Part shown: piece after piece, positions 1-8,838 of the stretch
Layout of the letters: every line of letters begins with the position of its first letter
Position numbering within the stretch: position 1 is the first letter of the stretch
NCBI GenBank assembly: GCA_964579765.1
Contig: CAZOIK010000068.1
Location: forward strand, 1-20,970
Source: DATNBT01 sp964579765
GTDB taxonomy: Bacteria; Acidobacteriota; Vicinamibacteria; Vicinamibacterales; CAVVIG01
Direction of reading: 5' to 3'
Length of the DNA stretch: 20,970 bases
The notes under the pieces: model-generated
What the model was told of the DNA's origin: nothing
Database searches by the model: none
The model's input: only the letters and a program-made list of their open reading frames with translations
Program-made: the position numbers and the translations under genes

Positions 1-2
1 TG

Positions 3-2774
3 CGGCCTGGCGTGTACGCCGTGACGTTCACGCTGAGCGGCTTCACCACGGTCAAGCGCGAGGGCATCTCGCTGAGCGGATCGTTCACCGCCGTCATCAA
101 CGCGGACATGCGTGTCGGCGCCGTCGAAGAGACGGTCCTCGTGACCGGCGACGCGCCCGTCGTCGACGTGCAGAACGTGACGCAGCAGCGCGTCATCGGC
201 TCGGATCTGATTGCGGCCATTCCGACAGGCCGAAGCGCGGTCGACATCGCCATCCTCATCCCCGGCATCAAGTCGGAGGTGTCGGCGAACGGCAACGGCA
301 ATCCGTTCGACGTCGGCGGCGTCGGCGCGCTGTCGAACACGTACATGACGCTGCACGGGAGCAGCTACCTCGATCAGCGGATCTCCGTCGACGGCGTGCA
401 GGTGCGCAACATCATCGGGCCGGGCAACGCGAACAACTTCGCGCCCAACATCGGCACCACGCAGGAGATGAACGTCGAGACGGAAGCCGGTTCGGTCGAG
501 CAATTCACCGGCGGCGTGCGCGTGAATTTCGTGCCCCGTGAGGGCGGCAACGTCGTTCGAGGCTCCTTCTTTGCCACGGGCGCGAACTCCGGACTGCAGG
601 CGAGCAACATCACGCAGGCGCTTCGCGACCAGGGCCTCGCGTCCCCGAACGCCCTCGTCCATCAATACGACATCAACCCCAGCGTGGGCGGGCCGATCCT
701 GTTGAGCAGGCTGTGGTTCTATACCGGCGCCCGATGGCAGGGCAACGAGAACTACCTGGCAGGCATGTACGCCAACGTGAACGCCGGCAATCCTGCCGCA
801 TGGACGTACGTGCCGGATTACAGCCAGCAGGCCAAATTCTCGACCGAAGATCGCAACGTGGACGGCCGTCTCACGTGGCAGGCGACGCCGTCGCAGAAGG
901 TGGGCGCCTACTACCTCGTCGCGCACAGGTTCTGGCAGGATGCGAGGCCGAATTTCTCGCCGGAAGCGTTCACGCAGACGCATTTCCCGAAGAAGGATCT
1001 CGGCATCCTCTCGTGGTCGTCCGTCCTGACCAAACGCCTGCTCCTCGAGGTGCGCGGGTCGACGTTCGCGGACACACAGAGCAACGCCATCGAGCCGCAT
1101 CTGACGAAAGCCGTCGAGCAGTCTGGCATCTATCCGGGCCTCACGTACCGCGGTGTCGATAATTCGCGAACCGATCAGCCGAACATCTGGGAGACGCAGG
1201 CGACGCTCACGTACGTCACGGGCGCGCACGCCGCCAAGATCGGGATCAGCGAATCGGGGGGCACGACGACCGGCTCGTCGATCGAGAGCAGTACGTCGAT
1301 CACCGATCACCTCGATTACCGGCTGAACAACGGCATCCCGAACCAGCTGACGGAAATCGCCTCACCGTACGCCGCGATGAGCAGCATCCGCGAGTTCGGC
1401 CTCTACGCGCAGGACAAGTGGACCATCAAGCGGTTGACGCTGAACGGCGGCCTTCGCTTCGATCATCTCGGCACGTTCTTCCCCGGGCAGACCGTAGGGC
1501 CGGCCGTTCTCGCGCCGACCCGGAACGTCACCTTTCCCGAGAGCGACTACTACGACATGAACGACATCTCGCCGCGCGTCGGCATGGCGTATGACCTGTT
1601 TGGCGACGGGAAGACCGCCGTCAAAGTGAGCTTCGGCAAGTACCTGGCTGGCTATGGCGCGACGGACGGCAACCCGGTCAACAGACTGTCGGAATCGACG
1701 ACGCGTACGTGGACCGACAGCAACCACAACTTCATTCCGGATTGCGATCTGACGAATCCTCTCGCGAACCTGGAATGTAGCGCCATGGCCAACAACAAGT
1801 TCGGCACGGATGCCCTCACGAGTTCCGCGGCGGCGACCACGCTCACCGGATGGAGTAAGCGGCTGTACAACGACGAGTTCACCGCCAGCGTGCAGCGCGA
1901 GCTGACCAGAGGCGTCGCCGTGTCCGTCGGGTACATCCGGCGCTGGTTCGGCAATTTCACCGTGACCGACAACCTGGCCACGGCTGCGTCCGACTACAGC
2001 CCGTTCGGTATCACGGCCCCGGTTGATCTCAGACTTCCGGGCGGCGGAGGCTATGTCGTCTCAGGCCTCTACAACCTCAATCCGAACAAAGTGGGCCAGG
2101 TCAACAACGAGATCAACTTCGCGGATGCGTACGGCAGTCAGATCCAGCATTGGAATGGACTCGACGTCAACCTCAGCATGAGGCTGCCCCACGACGTCCT
2201 CGTGCAGGCGGGCGTGAACAGCGGGCGGACCACGACGGACAACTGCGCGGTCACGGCGCAACTCCCTGAGCTGCAAACCCTGGGCTACGAGATTCTGTCG
2301 CTGGATCGCCGCGCCGTCAGTTCCGGCGTGACGAACATGCCGTTCTGCCACACGCAGACGCCGTTCCTGACCGATTACAAAGCGATGGGCACCTACACGA
2401 TGCCGCGGGTCGACGTGCTGCTGTCCGCGGCGTTCCAGAGTTTTCCGGGACCGGAGATTCTCGCGAACGAGGTCGTGCCCAACGCCGTGATTGCGCCGTC
2501 CCTGGGCCGCAGCCTCTCCGGCGGCGCGCCGAATGCGACCGTGGCGCTGATCGCGCCGGGGACGATGTACGGCGACCGGGCCAGCATGCTGGATCTGCGC
2601 ATCGGCAAGATCCTGAGATTCGGCCGCATCAAGAACACCGTCAGCGTCGACATCTACAACGTGTTCAACACGAATACGGTCACTCAATACAACAACCAGT
2701 ACGGCGCCTGGCTGACGCCCACGTCCATCGTCGGCGCCAGGCTGTTCAAGTTCAGTCTCCAGACTGACTTCTAA
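3..2774 (+). CDS. TonB-dependent receptor with carboxypeptidase-regulatory-like N-terminus (5' end outside window)
   Basis: The frame is open to the first base of the window, so the true start and signal peptide lie upstream. The visible protein is about 923 residues. It begins inside a CarboxypepD_reg/TonB-receptor-like beta-sandwich (RPGVYAVTFTLSGF, then EETVLVTGDAPVVDVQN), passes into a plug-like region (ISVDGVQVRN near nt 380-410) and continues as a long beta-barrel with alternating polar/aromatic strands (LYAQDKWTIKRLTLNGGLRFDH near nt 1400-1460). It ends FSLQTDF, the C-terminal aromatic residue typical of BAM-assembled outer-membrane proteins. Such receptors import large or scarce substrates using TonB energy; many Acidobacteriota carry dozens. 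The substrate cannot be read from sequence. It is followed after 13 nt by a secreted SnoaL-like gene and the DUF1592/DUF1552 pair, so it probably feeds that periplasmic system. The family assignment is secure; the function beyond it is open. Confidence 0.93.
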   Translation, partial: RPGVYAVTFTLSGFTTVKREGISLSGSFTAVINADMRVGAVEETVLVTGDAPVVDVQNVTQQRVIGSDLIAAIPTGRSAVDIAILIPGIKSEVSANGNGNPFDVGGVGALSNTYMTLHGSSYLDQRISVDGVQVRNIIGPGNANNFAPNIGTTQEMNVETEAGSVEQFTGGVRVNFVPREGGNVVRGSFFATGANSGLQASNITQALRDQGLASPNALVHQYDINPSVGGPILLSRLWFYTGARWQGNENYLAGMYANVNAGNPAAWTYVPDYSQQAKFSTEDRNVDGRLTWQATPSQKVGAYYLVAHRFWQDARPNFSPEAFTQTHFPKKDLGILSWSSVLTKRLLLEVRGSTFADTQSNAIEPHLTKAVEQSGIYPGLTYRGVDNSRTDQPNIWETQATLTYVTGAHAAKIGISESGGTTTGSSIESSTSITDHLDYRLNNGIPNQLTEIASPYAAMSSIREFGLYAQDKWTIKRLTLNGGLRFDHLGTFFPGQTVGPAVLAPTRNVTFPESDYYDMNDISPRVGMAYDLFGDGKTAVKVSFGKYLAGYGATDGNPVNRLSESTTRTWTDSNHNFIPDCDLTNPLANLECSAMANNKFGTDALTSSAAATTLTGWSKRLYNDEFTASVQRELTRGVAVSVGYIRRWFGNFTVTDNLATAASDYSPFGITAPVDLRLPGGGGYVVSGLYNLNPNKVGQVNNEINFADAYGSQIQHWNGLDVNLSMRLPHDVLVQAGVNSGRTTTDNCAVTAQLPELQTLGYEILSLDRRAVSSGVTNMPFCHTQTPFLTDYKAMGTYTMPRVDVLLSAAFQSFPGPEILANEVVPNAVIAPSLGRSLSGGAPNATVALIAPGTMYGDRASMLDLRIGKILRFGRIKNTVSVDIYNVFNTNTVTQYNNQYGAWLTPTSIVGARLFKFSLQTDF

Positions 2775-2787
2775 GGTGGAGGCACGC

Positions 2788-3342
2788 ATGAAGCCGCGCG
2801 GCCTGGCCGTTCTGATCGTCGTGCTCAGCGTCTCGTTCGCCGCGCGGGTCGGCGTCGCCTCGAAGGAGGAGGGCGCGCAGAACTCGACGGCGCCGCGGTC
2901 GCTGACGGCGCTCGACTACGTCGAGTTGCAGCAGCTCGTCGCGCGGTACGCCTGGGCCAACGACACGTGTGGGCACAACGGCTACGACTACGCCGACCTC
3001 TACACGGACGACGGATGGTTCAGCTCGATGCAGAACGGGAAGCTCGGCCAGAAATTTCAAGGCCGAGACCGGCTCGCCGAGGCGGCGGGCGGCGCGTCCA
3101 GGAACTGCCAGAAGCTCCAGCGGCCGAACGGCCTCTGGATCCACGACATCGTCAACCTGGTGATCGAGCCGTCGGGAGACGGCGCGGTCGGCAAGTCACG
3201 GCTCGTGTATCCGTCGCTCCGGGGCGTCAGCTTCGACGCCGTGCATGCCGGCCACGTCGGCGGGTACGAGTACGTCTTCGCACGGACAGCGAAGGGGTGG
3301 CGATTCAAGTCGGTCGTGCACGTCATGGATCACCAGATGTAA
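2788..3342 (+). CDS. Secreted SnoaL/NTF2-like protein
   Basis: This is a 184-residue protein. I chose the ATG at 2788 because GGTGGAGG lies at 2775-2782; an in-frame GTG at 2776 would put the Shine-Dalgarno inside the coding region. Residues 1-24 form a signal peptide (MKPRGLAVLIVVLSVSFAAR with basic start and hydrophobic core). The remainder has the cone-fold pattern of SnoaL-like proteins: an N-terminal helix (LDYVELQQLVARYAWANDTC), an aromatic/acidic stretch (YDYADLYTDDGWF), and C-terminal beta strands (GYEYVFARTAKGWRFKSVVH). SnoaL-like domains can be isomerases, hydratases or ligand binders, so the reaction is not predictable. It sits 13 nt after the TonB receptor and 11 nt before the DUF1592 gene, which makes co-transcription likely. 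It would act in the periplasm. The fold call is fairly sure; the role is unknown. Confidence 0.82.
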   Translation: MKPRGLAVLIVVLSVSFAARVGVASKEEGAQNSTAPRSLTALDYVELQQLVARYAWANDTCGHNGYDYADLYTDDGWFSSMQNGKLGQKFQGRDRLAEAAGGASRNCQKLQRPNGLWIHDIVNLVIEPSGDGAVGKSRLVYPSLRGVSFDAVHAGHVGGYEYVFARTAKGWRFKSVVHVMDHQM

Positions 3343-3353
3343 GAACGAGCGTG

Positions 3354-5822
3354 ATGATGAGAACACTGTTTGTCGCGGCGCTCACAGCGCTGGCCGTCTC
3401 GGCGGGGTCGCGCAGCGCCGCAGGGGCGCCGGTCACGCCGGCGGAGCCTGGTCAGATCCTCAAACGCTACTGCGTCGTCTGCCACAACGATCGCCTCAAG
3501 ACGGGAGGGATGAGCCTGGAACATGTCGACGTCACCGACGTCGCCGCGAACACCGAGCTCTGGGAGAACGTGCTGCGGAAGCTTCAGCGCGGAGCGATGC
3601 CGCCGCCGACGGCTCGACGTCCGGACCAGGCCACGTACGATCGCCTCATCGCCTGGCTCGACAAAGACCTGGATCGTGCCGCCGCCGCCCATCCCAATCC
3701 AGGGGCGCCGCTGATTCACCGGCTCAATCGAGCCGAGTACGCGAACGCCGTTCGCGATCTGCTGTCGATGGACGTGGATGTGGCCGCGCTGTTGCCGCCC
3801 GACGATTCGGCATTCGGCTTCGACAACATCTCCGATGTCCTGGGACTGTCACCCGTGCTCGTCGAACGTTATGTGTCCGCGGCGGAGGCCATTAGTGCCG
3901 CCGCTGTCGGTGAACACGAGGTGAGCGCCGGATCGGTGACGTTTCGCGTGCCGCAGGACCGGTCGCAGGACAAACACATCGAGGGGACGCCGCTCGGCAC
4001 GATGGGCGGTCTCGCGGTGCAGCACTGGTTCCCCGTCGATGGCGAGTACGACTTCAACATCAAGCTGCTCCGGACGAACACCGACGGGCTCATCGGCCTC
4101 GAACGTCCCCATCAGCTGGAGATCAGCATCGACGGAGCGCGGGTGTTCCTCGAGACGATCGGCGGGCCGAAGGACATGCCGAAACCGCGCGCGCGCGGCA
4201 AGGCGGACGACGACGACGATCCGAGCCCGCAGGTGGAGGCGCGTCTCCACGCCCGCGTGGCCGTGAAGGCGGGGCCGAGGCTGATCACGGCGACGTTCAT
4301 CGCGCGCGACGGCGCGGATACGCGCCGGCTGCAGGACTTCGTCCGCACCACCACCAGCCCCTACGACTCGACCGGATGGCCGCACATCCGCGAGCTCACG
4401 GTCACGGGTCCATTCAATTCGACCGGCGTCGGTGACACGCCCTCGCGCCGCCGCATCTTCACGTGCCGTCCGCTCCGGGCGGCAGACGAACAGCGCTGCG
4501 CGACGGAGATCCTGTCGATGCTGGCGCGCCGTGCGTTTCGTCGGCCCGTGACGGCGAGCGATCTGCAGCCGGTGCTCGCGTTCTATGCGTCGGGCCGGCA
4601 GCAGGGCACGTTCGAGACGGGCGTCCAGCGCGGCCTGCAACGCATTCTGGCGAGCCCGGATTTCGTCCTTCGCGTCGAGCGCGACCCCCGGAACGCGGCG
4701 GTCGGCACGATCTACAAGGTCGGCGACTTCGAACTGGCGTCCCGGCTGTCGTTCTTTCTGTGGAGCAGCATCCCTGACGACGAGTTGTTGAAGGTGGCGG
4801 CGGCTGGCCGCCTGTCCGAACCGGCGGTTCTCGAACAGCAGGTCCGCCGGATGCTCGCGGATCCGAAAGCGCAGGCGTTCGCCGTCAACTTCGCCGGGCA
4901 GTGGCTCGAGCTCAGGAATCTGCGGAACGTCGTGCCGGATCCCGAGGAGTTCCCGGATTTCGACGATCAGCTGCGCGACAGCTTCGCACGTGAGACGGAG
5001 CTGTTCTTCGAAAGCATTGTGCGCGAGGATCGCAATGTCCTCGACCTGCTGACGGCGAACTACACCTTCGCCAACGAGCGTCTTGCCAAACACTACGGCA
5101 TCCCGCACGTATTCGGCAGCCAGTTCCGGCGTGTCACGATCACGAGCGACGCGCGTCGAGGACTGCTCGGCCAGGGAAGCATCCTGACCGTCACGTCTCA
5201 CGCGGACCGGACGGCTCCGGTGTTGCGGGGGAAATGGATTCTGGACAACCTGCTCGGCATGCCGCCGCCACCGCCGCCGCCGAACGTGGATACCAATCTT
5301 CCGGATCAGGAAGACGGCGCGAAGCCGCTGACCATGCGGCAGCGGATGGAGGCGCATCGGGCGAACCCGGTGTGCGCGAATTGCCATCGCCGCATGGATC
5401 CCATCGGCCTCGCGATGGAGAACTTCGACGCCGTCGGAGCGTGGCGCACCCACGAGATCGGCCGCGCTCCGGAGACGGGCGGCATTCGACAGCTGGGCGG
5501 CGAGATCGACGCGAGCGGCGAGCTCTACGACGGCACCAGGATCGACGGCGTCGTCGCCCTCCGCCAGGCGCTGCTGCGGCGCCCCGATGTCATCGTCGAG
5601 ACACTCACGGAAAAGCTGCTGACCTACGCGTTGGGGCGCGGCCTGCACCCGTACGACATGCCGACGGTGCGCGACATCGTCGCACACGCCGCACGCGACA
5701 ACTATCGTTTCTCGGCGTTGATTCTCGGCATCGTCGAGAGCGTGCCGTTCCAGAAGCGCATCGTGATCGGTGCGCCGTCGACACAGGCGGCCGTGAGAAC
5801 GGCCGCCGCAAAGGCGAACTGA
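3354..5822 (+). CDS. Secreted haem-binding DUF1587/DUF1595/DUF1592/DUF1588/DUF1585 protein
   Basis: This is an 822-residue protein starting at tandem ATGs (3354 and 3357), with only a weak upstream purine run. A signal peptide occupies about residues 1-25. A PSCyt1-type cytochrome c segment follows, with CVVCH at 40-44 and a downstream MPPP (82-85). DUF1587 starts at HRLNRAEYANAVRDLL (122-137). Residues 185-370 are a beta-rich, carbohydrate-binding-like insert. DUF1595 is near 371-437, DUF1592 near 459-590 (SRLSFFLWSSIPDDELL), DUF1588 from about 602, containing a second haem-type motif CANCH at 674-678 and the proline run MPPPPPPPNVD, and DUF1585 from about 752. This architecture is common in Planctomycetota and Acidobacteriota and is nearly always next to a DUF1552 gene, as here. 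Its biochemical activity is uncharacterised to my knowledge; redox chemistry on polymers is often proposed. It would be periplasmic. Architecture confidence is high. Confidence 0.93.
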   Translation: MMRTLFVAALTALAVSAGSRSAAGAPVTPAEPGQILKRYCVVCHNDRLKTGGMSLEHVDVTDVAANTELWENVLRKLQRGAMPPPTARRPDQATYDRLIAWLDKDLDRAAAAHPNPGAPLIHRLNRAEYANAVRDLLSMDVDVAALLPPDDSAFGFDNISDVLGLSPVLVERYVSAAEAISAAAVGEHEVSAGSVTFRVPQDRSQDKHIEGTPLGTMGGLAVQHWFPVDGEYDFNIKLLRTNTDGLIGLERPHQLEISIDGARVFLETIGGPKDMPKPRARGKADDDDDPSPQVEARLHARVAVKAGPRLITATFIARDGADTRRLQDFVRTTTSPYDSTGWPHIRELTVTGPFNSTGVGDTPSRRRIFTCRPLRAADEQRCATEILSMLARRAFRRPVTASDLQPVLAFYASGRQQGTFETGVQRGLQRILASPDFVLRVERDPRNAAVGTIYKVGDFELASRLSFFLWSSIPDDELLKVAAAGRLSEPAVLEQQVRRMLADPKAQAFAVNFAGQWLELRNLRNVVPDPEEFPDFDDQLRDSFARETELFFESIVREDRNVLDLLTANYTFANERLAKHYGIPHVFGSQFRRVTITSDARRGLLGQGSILTVTSHADRTAPVLRGKWILDNLLGMPPPPPPPNVDTNLPDQEDGAKPLTMRQRMEAHRANPVCANCHRRMDPIGLAMENFDAVGAWRTHEIGRAPETGGIRQLGGEIDASGELYDGTRIDGVVALRQALLRRPDVIVETLTEKLLTYALGRGLHPYDMPTVRDIVAHAARDNYRFSALILGIVESVPFQKRIVIGAPSTQAAVRTAAAKAN

Positions 5823-5840
5823 ACGAAGGAGAACCGGCGC

Positions 5841-7154
5841 ATGTTCATCTCAAAACTCTCCCTGCCGCGACGGACCTTCCTGCGTGGCCTGGGCGCGACC
5901 GTGGCGCTCCCGCTGCTCGATGCGATGGTGCCTGCTCTGACGGCAACCTCCCGGACTGCAGCGAACGCGCAGCGTCGCCTCGGATTCGTCTACGTGCCGA
6001 ACGGCATGATCATGGACCAGTGGACGCCCAGCGACTCGGGAAACGACTTCGCGTTCACGCCGATTCTGAAACCGCTCGAGTTCGCCCGTGAGCATCTCGT
6101 CGTGCTGAGCAACTTCTCGAGACCGGGCACGGACGCGGATCATGCGCTCGCGTCGTCCGGATGGTTGAGCGGCGTGACCGCGAAGGAGACCGAGGGCCAG
6201 GATTTCCGCCTCGGGCGCACCATCGACCAGGTGATCGCCGAGAAGATCGGCGACGAGACGCCGCTGCGATCGCTGGAGGTCGCGACCGAAGACTTCGCCG
6301 GCTACGTCGGCGGCTGCAGTCCCGGGTACGCCTGCGCGTACGTCAACACGCTGTCGTGGGCGTCGCCGACGACCCCGCTGCCGATGGAGATCAACCCGCG
6401 GGTCGTGTTCGAACGCATGTTCGGCCGCGCGGGCACGCCCGCTCAACGCGCCCTGCGCATGCAGACCAACCGCAGCGTGCTGGACTCGATCACGGCCGAC
6501 CTGAATCACCTCGAGCGCGAGGTGCCGGCGCCGGATCGATCGCGCATCGATGAATATCTGACGGACATCCGCGAGATCGAGCAGCGCATTCAGCGGATGG
6601 AGCAGCGCGCCAGCACCGACATCGTCGCGGACGCGCCTGAAGGCATCCCGGAGTCGTTCGAAGAGCACGTGGCGCTCATGTTCTCGCTGCTCACGCTGGC
6701 GTATCAGTCGGATCTGACGCGCGTGTTCACGTTCATGATGGCGCGCGAGTTCAGCATGAAGACCTATTCGGTCATCGGCGTCTCCGAGCCCCATCATTCG
6801 GTATCGCACCACCAGAACCGGCCGGAACAGATCGCCAAGCACGCCAAGATCAACGTGTACCACGTGCAGCAGTTCGCGAAGTTCATCGACAAGCTGAGCA
6901 AGACGCGCGACGGCGACGGATCGCTGCTCGATCACTCGCTGATCTTCTACGGCGGCGGGTTGAGCAACGGCAACACGCATAGTCCCTATCCGCTGCCGCT
7001 CCTGGCGCTCGGTGGAGGCGCCGGCAAGGGCGACCGCCATTTCAAGGCGCCGGAGAGGTCGCCGATTGGCAACTTGTGGGTGGGTGTCGCCGATCAGTAT
7101 GGGTGCGACGTCACGCGCTTTGGCGAGAGCAACGGCCGGGCGGACATCTCATGA
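5841..7154 (+). CDS. DUF1552 protein with twin-arginine signal
   Basis: This is a 437-residue protein whose start is supported by GGAG about 8 nt upstream. The N-terminus has a twin-arginine export signal: R10-R11 in PRRTFLRGLGA, followed by a hydrophobic core (VALPLLDAMVPA). Tat export implies folding, perhaps with a cofactor, before translocation. The remaining sequence is the full-length DUF1552 family, with VYVPNGMIMDQWTP near the N-terminus, MMAREFSMKTY in the middle, and HHQNRPEQ plus FYGGGLSNGNTHSPYPLPLL near the C-terminus. DUF1552 proteins resemble DUF1501 and the sulfatase/phosphatase-like superfamily, and are paired with DUF1592 proteins in many genomes. The gene begins 18 nt after the DUF1592 stop, and its stop overlaps the next start as ATGA, so the three genes are very likely one translationally coupled operon. 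The catalytic role is unknown. Confidence 0.93.
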   Translation: MFISKLSLPRRTFLRGLGATVALPLLDAMVPALTATSRTAANAQRRLGFVYVPNGMIMDQWTPSDSGNDFAFTPILKPLEFAREHLVVLSNFSRPGTDADHALASSGWLSGVTAKETEGQDFRLGRTIDQVIAEKIGDETPLRSLEVATEDFAGYVGGCSPGYACAYVNTLSWASPTTPLPMEINPRVVFERMFGRAGTPAQRALRMQTNRSVLDSITADLNHLEREVPAPDRSRIDEYLTDIREIEQRIQRMEQRASTDIVADAPEGIPESFEEHVALMFSLLTLAYQSDLTRVFTFMMAREFSMKTYSVIGVSEPHHSVSHHQNRPEQIAKHAKINVYHVQQFAKFIDKLSKTRDGDGSLLDHSLIFYGGGLSNGNTHSPYPLPLLALGGGAGKGDRHFKAPERSPIGNLWVGVADQYGCDVTRFGESNGRADIS

Positions 7155-8653
7155 GCAGGAGCACGATCACGGGCGTCACGCGCGGTCTGCTGGCGATCGC
7201 GATCTGCGCGGCCGCTGCCGACGCGCGCGCGGGCGAGCCGGAGTTGATTGCCGCGATCAAGGCCGGCGATCACATCGCCGCGCGGGCACTGCTGATGCGG
7301 ACGAAGAAGGCCGACGTCGCGGAGGCGGACGGGACGACGGCGCTGCACTGGGCCGTGCGATCCGATGACGGCGAACTGGTGCGGGACTTGCTGAGGGCAG
7401 GTGCCAACCCGAATGCGGCGAACCGCTACGGGATGCAGCCGCTCATGCTCGCCGCCATGAACGGCGCTCCGGCGATGGTGGATGCGCTCCTGCGGGCCGG
7501 CGCGGACCCGAACGCGTCGCTGCCGGAAGAGGGTGCGACGACGTTGATGATGGCCGCCCGAACGGGGCAGCCGGACGTCGTGAAAGCGCTGCTGACGTAC
7601 GGCGCCGATCCCAACGGCCGGGAAAGCGCGTACGGAGAGACGGCGTTGATCTGGGCGGCGGAGGAGAACAACGCGGCGGCCGTCGAGCGGCTCATCGACG
7701 GTGGCGCGGACATCGACACCCTATCGGCTCAGACGCATTTCCCTGGGCCGCGCGCCGGGCAATCCGTGTTGCCGCGTGGCGGGTGGACGCCGCTCATGTA
7801 TGCGGCGCGGCAAGGTGCGTTGGCGGCCGCGCAGACGCTCGCCGACGACGGCGCGACGCTGGACTTGGCCGCCCCCGACGGGATCACGGCGCTGGTGCTG
7901 GCGATCATCAACGTCCACTACGACGTGGCGGCGATGCTGCTGCGTCAGGGCGCCGACCCGAACGTGGCGGATCAGACGGGCATGGCCGCGTTGTACGCCG
8001 TCGTGGACATGAACACGCTGCCGTGGGCGCATGGCCGGCCGAGGCCGAAGCCCGAGGAGGACATGGACGGGATCGCGATGGCGCGATTGCTGATCGCGAA
8101 CGGTGCCAACGTCAATGCGGTGCTCAAAGGGCCAAAGCCTCAGCGGCAGCACACAGCCGGCGATCCCGGCCTCGGCGCCGGAGCGACGCCCCTTATGCGT
8201 GCGGCAAAAGCGGGGGACATCCCGATGATGAAGTTGCTTCTTGAACACGGCGCCGATCCGACGGCACGACTCAAGAACGGCACGACCCTGTTCATGCTCG
8301 CGGCCGGGATGGGATGGCGCGGCGGCTTCGACACGAACCGTGATCCTGGAACCGAAGCCGGCGCGATTGCCGCGATGAAGGTCTGCCTGGACCTCGGCGC
8401 CGATGTCAACGCGGTGAATGCGAACGGCCAGACCGCCTTGCACGGCGCGATCGGACGCGGTCCCGATGTGATCAGGTTCCTCGTCGATCACGGTGCTGAC
8501 GTGCATGCGCGCGACAAGGCGGGCCGTACAGCCCTCGATCTGGCCTTGCGCGCACGCGACCAGAATGCCGGCGCCGATCACGTTGGGAGCGGAGTACGCG
8601 AAGCCGCCGTGGCGATCCTCCAGAAACTGCAGCCATCGACGGATGACCGCTGA
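7151..8653 (+). CDS. Secreted ankyrin-repeat protein
   Basis: This is a 500-residue protein. The start is the ATG at 7151, which overlaps the upstream TGA in ATGA and precedes a signal peptide (TRGLLAIAICAAAADARAG, cleavage near residue 28). A frame open further upstream only overlaps the DUF1552 coding end. From residue 30 onward there are about ten ankyrin units of about 33 residues, recognisable by G-x-TALHWAV, LLRAGANPNAAN, GATTLMMAA, LLTYGADPNG, LLRQGADPNVADQ, LLLEHGADP and FLVDHGADVHARD. Two repeats carry loops of 20-40 residues. Ankyrin repeats bind proteins; an exported copy next to DUF1592/DUF1552 suggests a scaffold for that periplasmic assembly, which is an inference. Its stop codon TGA overlaps the next ATG as TGATG. 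Confidence 0.92.
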   Translation: MSRSTITGVTRGLLAIAICAAAADARAGEPELIAAIKAGDHIAARALLMRTKKADVAEADGTTALHWAVRSDDGELVRDLLRAGANPNAANRYGMQPLMLAAMNGAPAMVDALLRAGADPNASLPEEGATTLMMAARTGQPDVVKALLTYGADPNGRESAYGETALIWAAEENNAAAVERLIDGGADIDTLSAQTHFPGPRAGQSVLPRGGWTPLMYAARQGALAAAQTLADDGATLDLAAPDGITALVLAIINVHYDVAAMLLRQGADPNVADQTGMAALYAVVDMNTLPWAHGRPRPKPEEDMDGIAMARLLIANGANVNAVLKGPKPQRQHTAGDPGLGAGATPLMRAAKAGDIPMMKLLLEHGADPTARLKNGTTLFMLAAGMGWRGGFDTNRDPGTEAGAIAAMKVCLDLGADVNAVNANGQTALHGAIGRGPDVIRFLVDHGADVHARDKAGRTALDLALRARDQNAGADHVGSGVREAAVAILQKLQPSTDDR

Positions 8654-8838
8654 TGCGGCGATCGGTACGGATCTCGCGGTCGGATCGACTGCCATACTGC
8701 CCCAGGTGCGGCAGGACGGATTGGGTCGAGAAGCTTCTCCAGACGGGAGTCTTGCAATGGTTCATGTGCAACTGCTGCCGTCACGCCTGGTCTGACCAGT
8801 GGGAGAATAGGACGTCGATCTCGCAGAGTCATTCAGTC
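8653..8838 (+). other. Zinc-ribbon-like open frame upstream of and in frame with the next gene
   Basis: An ATG at 8653 overlaps the ankyrin stop (TGATG), the usual geometry of translational coupling. The frame reads 62 residues before the methionine chosen for the next gene and has no stop codon of its own. It contains C-P-R-C-G, then 17 residues later C-N-C-C-R-H-A-W-S, a two-knuckle CxxC...CxxC zinc-ribbon pattern with an aromatic WFMCNCC turn. This may be the start of a longer form of the downstream protein (a zinc ribbon before an internal signal peptide, which would be odd), or the remnant of a small zinc-ribbon gene that has lost its stop. It does not look like random sequence, but there is no good ribosome-binding site. 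Confidence 0.4.

Noticed and set aside
5262..5283. CCG/CCA triplet run in the DUF1592 gene as a microsatellite
   Set aside because: It encodes the proline run normally present in this family between the DUF1588 segments.
3849..5687. A 612-residue minus-strand frame opposite the DUF1592 gene
   Set aside because: Antisense artefact of high GC; no domain pattern, and the plus strand has complete family motifs.
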